This document shows, one piece after another, positions 12,379 to 24,800 of a stretch of 64,000 bases of DNA. The notes below the pieces were generated by a model that saw only the letters and a program-made list of their open reading frames with translations, was not told where the DNA came from and searched no databases. Within the stretch, counting starts at the first letter, position 1. Each line of letters opens with the position of its first letter. The position numbers and the translations under genes were made by a program. Source of the DNA: Glandiceps talaboti (Eukaryota > Hemichordata > Enteropneusta > Spengelidae); contig NC_135556.1 in assembly GCF_964340395.1 (NCBI RefSeq), forward strand, positions 13,235,910-13,299,909, read 5' to 3'.

Positions 12379-12898
12379 CATCAAAATCTCCAGTACTTCA
12401 AATAATATATCTTTGTTTTGCATTCACTGCCAGTCGATATTTTTATAGTTTTATGGTCTGCATATACTTGATCATTAGTATAAATATCGTCTTCCATAAA
12501 AAAAAACTATTTCTGAGAGTATACTGAGAGAATAGTGGAGTAAAGGTGCACAAGCTAAGTTTATACATTTTGGTCTTCATTATTGCCACATATTAAAGAG
12601 GTACTTGCAGGATATTTTCACTGAAGAATCACTAAAAAAATACAAGAACTTGACCCTGGTATGAAGATAAACAAACCAACGGCATTATTTTTCATAACTG
12701 TTATGCATTAATGTTGAGGAAATTGGTATGATACAATCTATGACATGCTCTGAGCTATCAACACCGGAAGATACCACAGAAGTTATACATCAACATTAAC
12801 ATTTTATACTAGAATAGTTTTAGTAAGGTTTTATGTAAATATCTACACTTTACAAAGTTTATAAACTCAGCTTGTACCACTTTTGATTATTGTCATTC

Positions 12899-12908
12899 AA
12901 TAAATAAA
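12899..12908 (+). promoter_or_regulatory. Probable gene A polyadenylation signals
   Basis: Two overlapping AATAAA hexamers (12899-12904 and 12903-12908) lie about 650 bases after the stop codon on the sense strand. No competing AATAAA is obvious nearer the stop. This predicts a 3' UTR of about 0.7 kb. Confidence 0.5.
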
Positions 12909-12922
12909 AAAGTAAGATTCTC

Positions 12923-13190
12923 AGCTTTGTAAATTGATGACTATATCCAGATTTCTTTCAGTTAATAAATTATCAGAAAACAAAATGCTTAGTTAGCCTG
13001 AATCAGCAGTGTGTGTGTGTGTGTGTGGGGGGGGGGGGTTGGTTGTTTGGACGTGCTTTGTAAATTGATGACTGTATCCAGACTTCTTTCAGTTTAATAA
13101 ACTTACCAGAAAGCAAGACAGACTCCCTTAACTTTGTAGCCCCAAATGGTCAGTTGTGGAGGGAGCAGTGTGTGTGTGTGTGTGTGTGTG
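12923..13190. repeat. About 133-bp tandem duplication with GT tracts
   Basis: CTTTGTAAATTGATGACT.TATCCAGA.TTCTTTCAGTT occurs at about 12925 and 13056; each unit ends in a (GT)n run (13009-13027, 13169-13191). The first run adjoins a poly-G tract. Confidence 0.8.
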
Positions 13191-13964
13191 TTTGTGATTA
13201 TTTGTGTGCATGGAGAATTGTGATGGTGCATTGGCTATTGGTTGTTTATTTTCTAAATTGCACATCAATTAATGCCATGCACTATACCTATTTCCATTTA
13301 TCACAATCAATCAGTCAATCTGCTACTCTTAAACAACTTTCATCACTTCATTTCAAATTGTCTTTTTTTCATGTGAATTGACGAAGACAAGTTTTATCAT
13401 ATAGCATTCAACAAATTCCATACCTCTTTCAAATTCTATCATGATATAGATGGTGCATATTTTTGTTAGTGTCATTTAATGATTTGTCAAGGAATAGCCT
13501 TATATTAAACATTCTGAATGACCTTGACCGTTCTCTTCAAGGTCAAATGTATGCAAATTAAATAGGTGAGCTCGGCTTCCCATGCTGCATCCACATCAAT
13601 GTATTTTTATTTATAATTTGTTGTCGAACTCAAATGTGTGTGACTAGTGAATTTTCAATGCAACTACCATAGTAGTAGGACAAAGGCGGGGCTTGGTTTC
13701 AAAATAATTTGTTTGTCTTAACATTTGTATATGTTGCTGAGCATAATACCTTCATCAAAACTAGTACTGTGGTTTTCTCATTCAGTTATGACAGCCCTCT
13801 CACTCACAATTTGATTTGCAACACTATAAAACACTTCATCTCTAGAGGGAGCTCTTCAGTTCATCAGTCACAAACCATTGAGATGCCTTGGTGCTTTACT
13901 GTTCACCCCTGAGACATCTTCTTTTCTTTTCTTTTTTTACAAATACTGACAATTTCAAAAGCAA

Positions 13965-14205
13965 AAGAAACAATTTCTGAGCGACCACACACAGCTGTGT
14001 GGATGTAGAAGCAGACGAGTTGACATGTTGATTATCAGAAGGTAAACAATTGCAGCCATTAAAATCGTCAAGTCCATGTTTAGATTTTTAGGCAGAAGCC
14101 TATCTGTACTGCACTATAAAAGAATAGCAATGCTTTATCACTTTGTAGTGTGATCGGGTCAAGGATCCTACTGTGTGTGTTGTGTTGGTTATTGTTAGTC
14201 TAGAT
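13965..14205. repeat. Interspersed repeat family 4, copy a
   Basis: From CAAAAGAAAC to TTGTTAGTCTAGA; resembles 20236-20480 (GATGTAGAAG, GTTGATTATCAG, AAAGAATAGCAATGCTT, AAGGATCCT.CTGTG). Adjacent to family 3 copy a, so they may be parts of one larger element. Confidence 0.7.
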
Positions 14206-14283
14206 CCACTGACAAAATACATGAATGTAAGAACCTGAGATTGAAACCCTTGCCTTTTTATCTGTTAGTGGAAGAATAATAGT

Positions 14284-14648
14284 CTGGATGCCAACTTGGT
14301 CTCTAACTTAACCACAGTCTGGTCAAAGTCCATCAATCAGCACAAAAAGTTGTTCATCCAATCAGTGAACCCACCTGCTATTGTGATGTAAACAGTGTAT
14401 AAGTAGCATCCTGAGTTGACAAATATACCATATTTGGGCATTACATAACTGCCCCAATAAATACTAACTTTATGAGGGATTGAGTTATTGGTTAGGATTT
14501 TGTGATTGATTAACAAAGACTGAATGGGTGGCTGTGGATGGATTTTTAATTGCATCTCATGCATCTTAGGACTTCTAGAGTTATGACTTTGACTATACTG
14601 TGAGTGGAGGTGTAAATGGTAATGATAGTGTATAGGAACTAGACTAGA
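14284..14648. repeat. Interspersed repeat family 3, copy a
   Basis: From CTGGATGCCAACTTGG to GTATAGGAACTAGAC. About 365 bp, same orientation as 56193-56570 and highly similar (GGTCAAAGTCC.TCAATCAGCAC, ATGAGGGA.TG.GTTATTGG). Confidence 0.8.
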
Positions 14649-14649
14649 A

Positions 14650-16330
14650 GAATAAGGACTGTAGGATTATTCCTTTGTTCTAGACCAACTTTTTCTATAG
14701 CTCTGCCATACAAATAGTTTTCTCACTCTCACTGAACTCTGGGTTTTTAAGTAGTTCACACAGACACATACACTTCACCATGATAAAGCACTAATGAGCC
14801 TTGGGGATGATCACACAAGCTCAATAAACGAACTTCGTTCATTTAGGACAAACCCCTTCCACTCCCCCTCCCCCTAAACTAACATTCACAATTGTGACAT
14901 CAATGTATTTATATGATGTAAACCATGATGGATATTGTAGCAGTCACACCACTACAATCGATGCAATGTAAAAACATATGATGGTAAACACGCCAGACAC
15001 CCTCCCCTTCCCTACACAAATGAAGTTCATTTACTGAGCTTGTGTGACATAAGATCGTCCCTTAGTTCAGAATGCTTAAGAGAGAGAAATAACTGACAAA
15101 GCAGAAACCAAGATTTCAAACTTTCAAATTTATCTGATTCATTAAAAAAAAAGTAAATTCTTTATGTGTAAAACCACAAATCAGGTACTAGACTGAACTC
15201 ATGAATACTGTGTTATACAAATGTAGGTTGATTTTGAAACAAAAAAGATATACTGTATTCATATTTAGTTTGGCACATGAAACATTTGGAGGAGTAGCAA
15301 TTTATGACATGTCAAACACACTTTAAATTTGGAAGACAGGGCAAGGGGTAAGTAGACACCAGTTGTAATCCAATCAGCTTGCTGCAGTCAGTACAACTAT
15401 TGTTGTTGTCATGACACCTGTAACAACAGCTCTATATAGAAATACAACAACTTGTAAAGAGTGTAAGCAGGACTTATGTCCGTGGAAAAGCTTTTGCGAA
15501 TGTTCAGCTAATATAAATCTAGTGCCAAAAAACATATGACTCCAGTTTGAAGTCGAGGTATTTATCATTTATTGTAATATACCTCAGACAGGCTTGGGAC
15601 AAGTGAAATACCTTGTAATGAGTAACATATGTTTGATAATGCTTTAAATGACAGATTCATCTTCTCCTGATTAATATACATCTATACTGAAATTCGGGAA
15701 GCAAAATTGTAATTCAATGTGATTTTTGTGGCAGACTTGGACATCAACTTAAATAGTTGCTTTCTATGAAAAAATAAATGGTGGTACATAGAATGTGATA
15801 TATATTACACAATACACATATGCACCAGTCCTAGAACATCATTCTCGCATGCCAGAACCACACATTTCAGCTGAAGCAACGAAATATGTACCTCTTGGCA
15901 GTGCATTTTGGACAATGCTGTGGTTAATGACGACATGCAATATGACAGTGTTAGTCAAGACTAATCTAATGAGAACACTTTTATGTTGTGATGGTATTTG
16001 ATATTCATGCAGTTATTAGCACCATTTCAAAAAGAATACATAGATTTTGGCAAGACAAAACAAGGGAAATCCTACGAGAGAGTTTAATATTTACTTGTTA
16101 CAAGCAACCTTCAAAAAAATAGCCATAAAATGGCACACATATATCGGTATATTCTACACTGTAGAGGTTTTTTGGTGTGTTTTTTTTCGCTTTTTATACA
16201 TAAATTTTGAGTTTAGTGCTTGTGTCTCCTACTGACTTCAGTTGAACTGATATTTGCTATATTTACAAACCAAAGTAATGAAGGAAGTTTGAATATACAA
16301 AATGAGAAAAACATTCCAATTTCATGAAGC
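14650..16330. other. Intergenic, no feature seen
   Basis: Between the 3' ends of convergent genes A and B. Contains only a loose inverted similarity (14805-14880 versus 15000-15060, CACACAAGCTCA..AAACGAA and its inverse), which may be a decayed MITE. Confidence 0.5.
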
Positions 16331-16339
16331 ACTTAGATA

Positions 16340-17420
16340 CATTATCTTACAACCTCGCAAACTGCAATTAAAACGTCATTGTAAACACTATTACATCGCC
16401 TGGGGTAACCATATTTTTTGTAGCTGTTTACACAATAAATCAAGTCAAATTGATTTTTGGGTCCGCACTCAAAAACAGCGCCCTCAACGGCAATCAAGAT
16501 TTCAAACTGTTTCTGTACTGCTTATGGATAATATCAACCCCTGTTTAACATGTACAATGTCTAATTAATGATATTTTAATAATTTTCAGTGAAAATATTG
16601 TGGATGTCTGATTGAAAAAAATGATTCTCCAGTTACAACCAATTCAGTTTAACATGGCGACAGATTCAAAACTGTGCTTTTGCTCAAAATTTAAAATTGC
16701 CACTACACTACCTATAATATTGGCAACTAATTAACAGCCACACTATCTTTTTTTAAAGTAATTTACAAATTTTTAGTATTTTTTTTATCAATAAATTTTT
16801 TATTTATAATTTTTCATATATCTAAAAAAAATGTCCCGGTTGTAAGTTTAGGTATAAATTGTCATGCAAAACTTGGAGAGCTCAATTGCCCATTCAAAAT
16901 AGTTAGTTGGTATACATTTGCAATCTACAACTATAAATGCATATGGTTTAATGAAAGCTGCACCAGCTGCAACTTTAATATATTTTCTGAAAATGTTTTG
17001 TTTGATTCAATAACTTACTCATAATATCGCACATCATGAACAGTATTGAATCACCTGTGGGGTGAACACATCTTTTCTATCCGTATACATGATAAATCAA
17101 ATCAAAATTGATTTTTGCATCCACACCCAAAACTCAGCGCCCTCAACGGCGATCATGATTTAAACCTATTATTGCAATACGAATGGATAATATCAACCTC
17201 TGATTAAACATGTACAATGTCTGATTATTGGTATTGTAACACTTTTCAGTGAATAAATTGTGGTTGTCTGATCGAACAATGATGCTGGTTAACAAATTAT
17301 TGCAATGTTAACATGGTGACATTCAAAACCAAGCTTTTGGGTAAGATTTAAACTTGTCACTACACTACCTACAGATAATATTGACCACTAATTAACAGAT
17401 ACAATGTCTTTTTTTAAATA
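16340..17420. repeat. Duplicated about 670-bp segment
   Basis: 16430-16615 and 17090-17280 match closely (AGCGCCCTCAACGGC.ATCA, ATGGATAATATCAACC, ACATGTACAATGTCT, TTTTCAGTGAA). Downstream parts (TTAACATGG.GACA, CACTACACTACCTA, TAATTAACAG) match as well, so the repeat period is about 660-670 bp. Confidence 0.75.
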
Positions 17421-18132
17421 AGAAACTGACCAATTTTTAGTGAATATATATTTGGTTACCTGATGAAAGATAGCGCCAGTTTAACTATATGAAAATGGAA
17501 AATGCCATGATTTTATGGACATGATTTATACCAAAAAAAACCCCAAACTTTTCTTGTCATGCTGCATATCTTTGAAATATTTGGTTTACTCAGTTTAATA
17601 TCGGACAGCATTGTGGGTGTTCCTTTAGCATTTATCATCATGATTTGTGATAATCCTCTCCTCTCATATAGTTTTCACACATATCATCTGGCGACAGGTG
17701 TGTTTTGGCAAGGAGGGCACACCTTGAATAATCAAGGGGGGTCTTGATTTCACTCTTGTTGTTCATCTCTCCCTTTGACGTCAAACTGTTCAAAAAATGT
17801 GTTTGTTCGTTCGCACACCCTCAACCAATTACAAGCTGCCATTATCTAGCAATAAACTGACCAATCACAAAATTAATTTTATACTATCCTCAACCCGCAT
17901 TGTTGAGTTTTTTTCCCAACATGGCTGCTTCCGACACCCATATGTTCACCTCAAAGTTGTCGAAAAGTGCTTCCCCAAATAGTACACCCATATGTCCATA
18001 TTGCTTTTCAGAAAGGAGCATCCAATTGGGCATTTGGTCATTGATGGTAGCCAATCAGGTTTACTGTTAAAGGATGCTGGAAGCAGTCAGTTGAACCATA
18101 CCACCTTCTTCACTGTGTGTAGATATGATCTG

Positions 18133-18491
18133 CTATATTCTATCATAGTAGTCCTTGCATGCTTCACAATCTCCATGGTACTTTTGTATTTCAAGAACAA
18201 CGTCATTCATTCTCAGCTCTTCCTGCAAGTACTGAACTATTTCCACACATTTTAACTTTGTATTTTTTTTCAATATTGCCTCCAAAACCATCTTGGTAAG
18301 AGGCCTTTCAGCACTACAATGGTGTGCAAGATAATTCAACCACCTATCAGTCAAGTTGGCAAATTTATACCCAAGATAACTTGCCCCTTTTCTTCCACTT
18401 ACAGGAACATCAAGTAGATGTGACATATTGTCTATAAGCTCTAATACATCCATCATTTGTTGGATAGTAAAGGTACATTCTTTCTTGGAAC
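18133..18491 (-). CDS. Gene B terminal exon: death domain and HxxCxxC tail
   Basis: Acceptor atttgtcag|GT; the stop TAG is at 18133-18135. It encodes a six-helix DD-like domain (about residues 365-440) with the hallmarks LLDVP, W-x3-LA, L-x-K-M-x-L and [11 protein letters not shown]. After the last helix comes H444-x2-C447-x2-C450-x3-YY. It aligns along its full length with the last exon of gene C (359 versus 356 nt), which shows paralogy. Confidence 0.85.
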
Positions 18492-18845
18492 CTGACAAAT
18501 AAATACATACAATTTGTTAGTCATGAGATCTATTCCTTTCACTCAGCCTGTTTCAATATATCTTATCTGTCTGTCTGTTTTTTCTGTCTGTTTTCCTGTC
18601 TGTTTTGACTGTCTGTCTGTCTGTCTGTCTCTGTCTGTCTGTCTGTCTGTCTGTCTGTGTTTGTCTGTTTTTCTTGTGTTTGTCTGTCTGTCTGTTATTC
18701 TACTTATCTGTCAATCTGTTTGTTAATGTCAGTCTGTCTGTTTTTCTTGTGTCTGTCTGTCTGTTATTCTACTTATCTGTCAATGTCATTTTGTTTGTTT
18801 GTTTGTTTGTTTGTTAATGTCATTCTGTCTGTATGGGCCAGTTTT

Positions 18846-18899
<54 letters not shown>

Positions 18900-21800
18900 A
18901 TTGTCATTTTGTTTGTCACCCTGTCTTTGTAATGTCTCATTGTTTTTTTGTTCTGTATATCTGTCATTCTATCTGTTAGTTGTTCTTTCTGTATGTCTGT
19001 CTCTCTGAACAAGATTTCACCAACAACATATACTATGAAATACTAAATTTTCATTTTGGAATTTATTTTCACCATTTTTTTTAAGATGTGGTTTTCCACT
19101 AAAATATAAACCCTTGAAAATACATTTCTTCTATTCATAGATACAATGCATTCATTCCTTTGATTTTACTCATCTTGGTTTTATATTATATCACTCTTGT
19201 AATTTAACCTTCGGTTTTCTAAGATAGACACAGACTAAAACTATTGTCGCAACATGTTGATTTAACAGTGATAAGCTACTGAATGGACATTGGTTTAATT
19301 ATAGTCTCAGTAGGGAGGCGTCTCTGAAAACTAGTTTATTTAGAGTTCCATGAACTTGCAGTGCTGTTTTGGGACTTCCAATGTTTACACTATCTTGATC
19401 ACAGGGTGATTAGAATCACACAACAGAGGAACTGCTATCCCCCACTTGTGTAATCTACCACATTGAATAACAATATATTTAGTTTGCGTCTATCTTAGTA
19501 AACCGAAGGCTGGATTACCAGTGTTGTATGTAATCCACATGCTATACTTTGTGAAAAAAGACAATTTAGTCTCCAGCAATACTGGAATTTGTTATTGTCA
19601 ATTATTTTAGCCATTAAAGTCAGTCAGTATTTCTGAATCACCCAACAATACTTCTAACAGTTATGCAACTTGCTATTCATTGTACATTTTCTTACCTGAC
19701 TGAGATATGTCACTCCTCCCACCCTGAGCTCCTTGTACTTCTACACCAGCATCTGCTATGGTGGTCAATTGCTTGTGTTTCTGTTTTTTGGATGGCTTTC
19801 CTGTAATCAAAACACAAAATATGAACTATACTGTTACCATTACAGCTCATACTATTTGTTCCATATTGTATTTATTATTGCATAAACATGTTTTCTACGC
19901 TATTTTGGATGTGTGTGTGTGTGTGTGTCAAAATCTACCTACATAGCTGACGAAGAAACAGTTGGTCAGCATTGCATGTTTCAAAATATCTCTCTCAGAA
20001 CTGTTACAACTACATAAGAAATGATTACAATGCAAACAGTTATCTGTATGATGTGATAGAAACTTACAGCTAAAATGATGTAGGCTTAGTGGTTCACACA
20101 TGTGACATGACATTTACAGCTAAAATGATGTAGGCTTGGTGTTTCACTCATGTGACATGACATTTACAGCTAAAATGATATAGGCTTGGTGTTTCACTCA
20201 TGTGACATGACATTCAATACACACCCTCAGACAACTTCTAATGCAAAAGAAACGATTACATAGGTGCCATGCACAGTGGGATGTAGAAGTAGTCAAGTTG
20301 AAATGTTGATTATCAGTTAGAAAATTGCAGTCATTAAAATCATCATGTCCATGTGTAATGTTTTCATTAGAAGCCTGTTTCTACTACACTGTGAAAGAAT
20401 AGCAATGCTTATCAATGTTCAATGTGATTGGGCAAAGGATCCTGCTGTGTTTATTGCATCTCTGTTATTGTTAGTCTAGAGTTGAAATGTGTCTATCTTT
20501 GTGTCAAAAACATAATGTCCCATGAATGAAACACCAAGCCTACATCATTTTAGCTAGAAGGCCTTACAGTCCATAGTTACTACTACATTATCATGTCACA
20601 TCTATTCATCTACAGTTTTCCTAACAAATTACTACGAAAAAGGTATTTCTAACTCCTTATCTCACCTTTTTTCACCTCTTTGATTAAAGGTCTGGTATCA
20701 CTATCAGTGGTGCTATCATAATTATCACCATCGCCATCACCACTGTCATCCACAGAAGGATTACATGTAAATGTAGCTCTAGTTTCATCACTAGATTGGC
20801 TGTCGCCGGCTGTACTCTGAGTCTCTAAATCTTCATTTGTTGGCACACTTTCCCTAGTTTGATTGTCTGCATGACTCATATTATCATTGCAGCCATGATT
20901 TGTATTTTCTTCATATTGTATAACATTCTCTTCGCTGTGTAATTCTGCAAATTGATGAAATTGAAATAATGATGTAAAGAAATATGTCAATATTGGAGAA
21001 ACAGGGAGCGAGTAGGCTATTTGTGTTTAGCAGAACATCAAAAAAAAAAGGTTGACATCTTGGGAAGGACGTGTACCAGGATATCGAGTCAGAAAATAGA
21101 ATCACAGAGTGGAGAAAATAAATCGGCTGTTACAAATCATGTCAGCTGAAAGAATTGTACAGTTATGGATTGAGAAGGTGTAAAAGTAGTTGAAAGAGAG
21201 AGTTTCTATCATAGATTTCCTACACTCTCAGTGGTGTGAGGATTTAGCTCATACTATAGAAGGATTCGTCAGCCATTGTTCACTTTGTTCAATCGAACAC
21301 ATTGTACAACTGCAGACATCAGACTGTGGACGAACAGAACGTGTTACAAACAAGGAAAGTAAACAAATGAATTGGATTAATAATACTTGGCTCAGCATGT
21401 TGGAACAACAGAGACTTGTACTACACACTATGGTTTGATAAGAACAGTTTTATGGCCTCTGTATGTGTACATGAAATGCCAGGGGAACTGGAAATTTGTT
21501 TGTGAACTATTATGTAAAGTGGCTATAAAACTGTTCTTATCAAATGATGAAATGTAATGCAAGTTCTGGTACTTCCAACATGCTGTGCCAAGTGTTATTA
21601 ATCCAATTCAGTTGTTTACTTTCCCTGTTTGTAACAGGTTTCGTTTGTCCACAATCTGATGTCAGCAGTTGTATGACATGATAATCTCAAAAGTGGTCTA
21701 TTACAAAAAAACAATAATCACCGATATGACTCAGGGCTGCAGTTTGCTTGTTTATGAAGACACATGTATTAGTTTGTTATACTCACCAACATTTGAACTA

Positions 21801-24800
21801 GGATTAAAACTGCCAGCGCTGCATGATTTCCCACACTTTCTTCGCCAACGTTTAATAAACATAACCAAACATATAACTGCTATTGCAGCAACAACAATCC
21901 CCCCACATACGATACCAACTTTAGTGCCTTTCGTCATTTGATCTGTAATACAGAGAAAATTGTAAACACAGGAAAAAGTATAGTTTCAACGTCACATCAG
22001 TTCATAAACACAATTTCTTTTAAAAAATATTAGAATTATGATATCTCTACTGCTTTGTAAACATAACTGACCCTTTCAGCATGACTTAATAGCATGAGAA
22101 ATTGGACACATTAGTTGTTAATTACTCTTTACCATATACCTAATATCTCTTGTGTGGGGCGCTCGTCGAGATCCATTCACTCAGTGATTCAGTTTTGACT
22201 TTTTCATAACACCTTTATGCTTTTTGAGCATGTTTCAATTTATGTGGTTATGTGATTTTCAATATAATACGAATGGGACCCAAAATCCAACTTATCAGTT
22301 TTACTGTTTATAATACCATAGAGTGAAACTCATGTTTGTAGTCTGAACATAGTTATTGCAGGGAATAAATTATACTCAACATTAAGAGTACATGTGTTAT
22401 CTTTTTTGAATATAAAGTGGTCAAAAAACATATTATGTAACTCTTTGCAAATATACCTCCAGTTCCCCATGCTCTAATATGCATTATATTATACCAGTAT
22501 ATTGATGGTGCAAATTGAGAGATCTGATTGGTCTAGACATCAAACTAGCGTGTCTAAAATGAGCGATAATGACCAGTTGGCACACGTCCAAATTTTGATG
22601 TTCACTGTTCTCTGTCTATGAACCATTGTAGTTCACAGTGATTAGTTAGTACGTTAGTTCTCATCTTGTTGCTGATTTTTTCAATATACTGGTGAAATAT
22701 AATAGTGATAAACCACTCCCAGGGGAAGGGTATGATACACTCGGTTTTGACCAGTGAACTCAATATATGCACTCGGTATCGGTTGTGCATATATTTTGTT
22801 CAATGGTCAAAATCGAGTGGTATACCATCCCCAGAGGGTGGTTTATTCCTTAAATAAACTCACCTTTATTAGGATGTGGGATGACACTTGGATTTGGCTG
22901 CTGAGTAACATTAGTAGTGGCATTAGTTGTCGGACCATGGGTTGTACTTGCCTCGACTATAAATACATAGAAAGTACACTGTAGTTAGGACCACCAAGAT
23001 GATTTTCAGACTGATCATATGCTTAGCAATGATCACACAATTCTACTTTAACAAACTTTATTCGTTTTGAGCTTGAGTGACATCGTGCGATCATCCCTTA
23101 GTTTTCCTTGCCTATCACTAAATATCACTCTGTAAGATAGACATTTCGTGCCACACTGTCAGCCACCAAGAAGCCTGATAGGACTGAACAACACGACGTA
23201 TCTTACAGTCGAAACAAATATGTGCGCTAGGAAAGATTGAAAAAATCAGAATTGAAATTGAATGACAAATGTATATTTTCACTACCCTCCTCACTTTGTA
23301 CTTATACATGTACCCAATATGTGTTTGGAAGTTAGGAGTGCAGTAAAAATTGCATCTACACCTTTTCCAAATTAAAAAAAAAAAATTTTTGTTCATTTTT
23401 AATGTAAGTAATATTAAACATATTATGCTTCGTTGATAAATTTCATTGACAGGTGTGATGTATAAAGTGAACTTCAGGCACGCGCCAGGTTTAACAAAAA
23501 ATATGGAATATATACTATGTCAAGACAACGTGTGTCTATGTTATGACAACATGTGTCTATGTCACTGGTTCTGCTGTGTTTGAAATGTCAGTCAAAAGGC
23601 TCAAAATTGCCATTACTTTCCCCAATTCTTTTCATGTTACAGGTGATGGTATGATTATGTTGTTCTCCAATATTTGTCTTCATTCAGCCAGAAAATACTC
23701 GTAACCTAAAGGTTGTCACTGCTAGTCTTGTGTACTCGTAGTGACAAGGGCCACCTTAGCTGACTCATATTTTCCTTGGCTGAACGAAGACAAACATACT
23801 AAAAATAGAAGAATACTGAATTATCAGGGTAAAGATTAGACATGATTATACCATGCATAAGACAAGTTTACACATGTAGTCTTTGAACAGAAAATAGGGA
23901 GTATAATTATATATCCTAGCTTTTATTTTTAAGCACATAACGACAACTTGTGTTTATGTCAATGGCTCTGTAGTTCTCAAAATATGAGTCAATATATACT
24001 AAATCACCATTTTTTTTTTTTTTTGATTTTTCATAAATAATGCTTGAGGGAATATAATTACATTATTCACCGATATTTTTCTGCATTCACCCACAAAATA
24101 AACATGACCTAAGGGGTTTTGTCACAACTCGTCGATCAACTCATAATGACCAGGCCCCTTAGGTCACTTATTTTTCTCTTGGCAGAACGAAGAACAAAAT
24201 ATTGCAGGTACATGAAATTACCCAGTTTTGAGTTTACTTACCAGTTGGTACGACACTAGTGATGTTCTGTTTAACGGTAGAACTTGGTGTACTGAGTGAT
24301 GTTGTTTCTTGTGTAGTAGAAGTTGGGACATGTACACAATTTGATGACGGACATGTCCCAACTTTACACCAGTCATAAGGTTTACTTGTACGAGTACATT
24401 CTGGAACAAAATTTTGCAGATCTATTTGGTCCTGACAGCAACAACTACATTTCTCGCAAACCGATGATGTCTCACAGTATTCACTGGGGAGGAGGGAAAA
24501 AAAACACAACTCTTTGTTACCCCAAATAGCAACCACAATCTCTCACCTAAATAACAAATTGAATACATACATGTATGATGACAAAAACGTCAATCTTCTA
24601 ATATTTCATTATGTTTATAATATATTTATGGTTACATGCATATGTATCATTCTTCTATTTTGCTTTTATATGAGTACAAAATGGATAACGAAATAGCCTA
24701 CATATTTGACTAGTTTCACACCACAACAGACTATTTTTACTCAATTACATTTTTATTCAAATTGTTTTTCCTTCTATGAAACTCTTGGCATTATTTTACT

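Noticed and set aside
18605-19012. Cys/Leu/Ser-rich open frames
   Set aside because: Translations of a (CTGT)n microsatellite.
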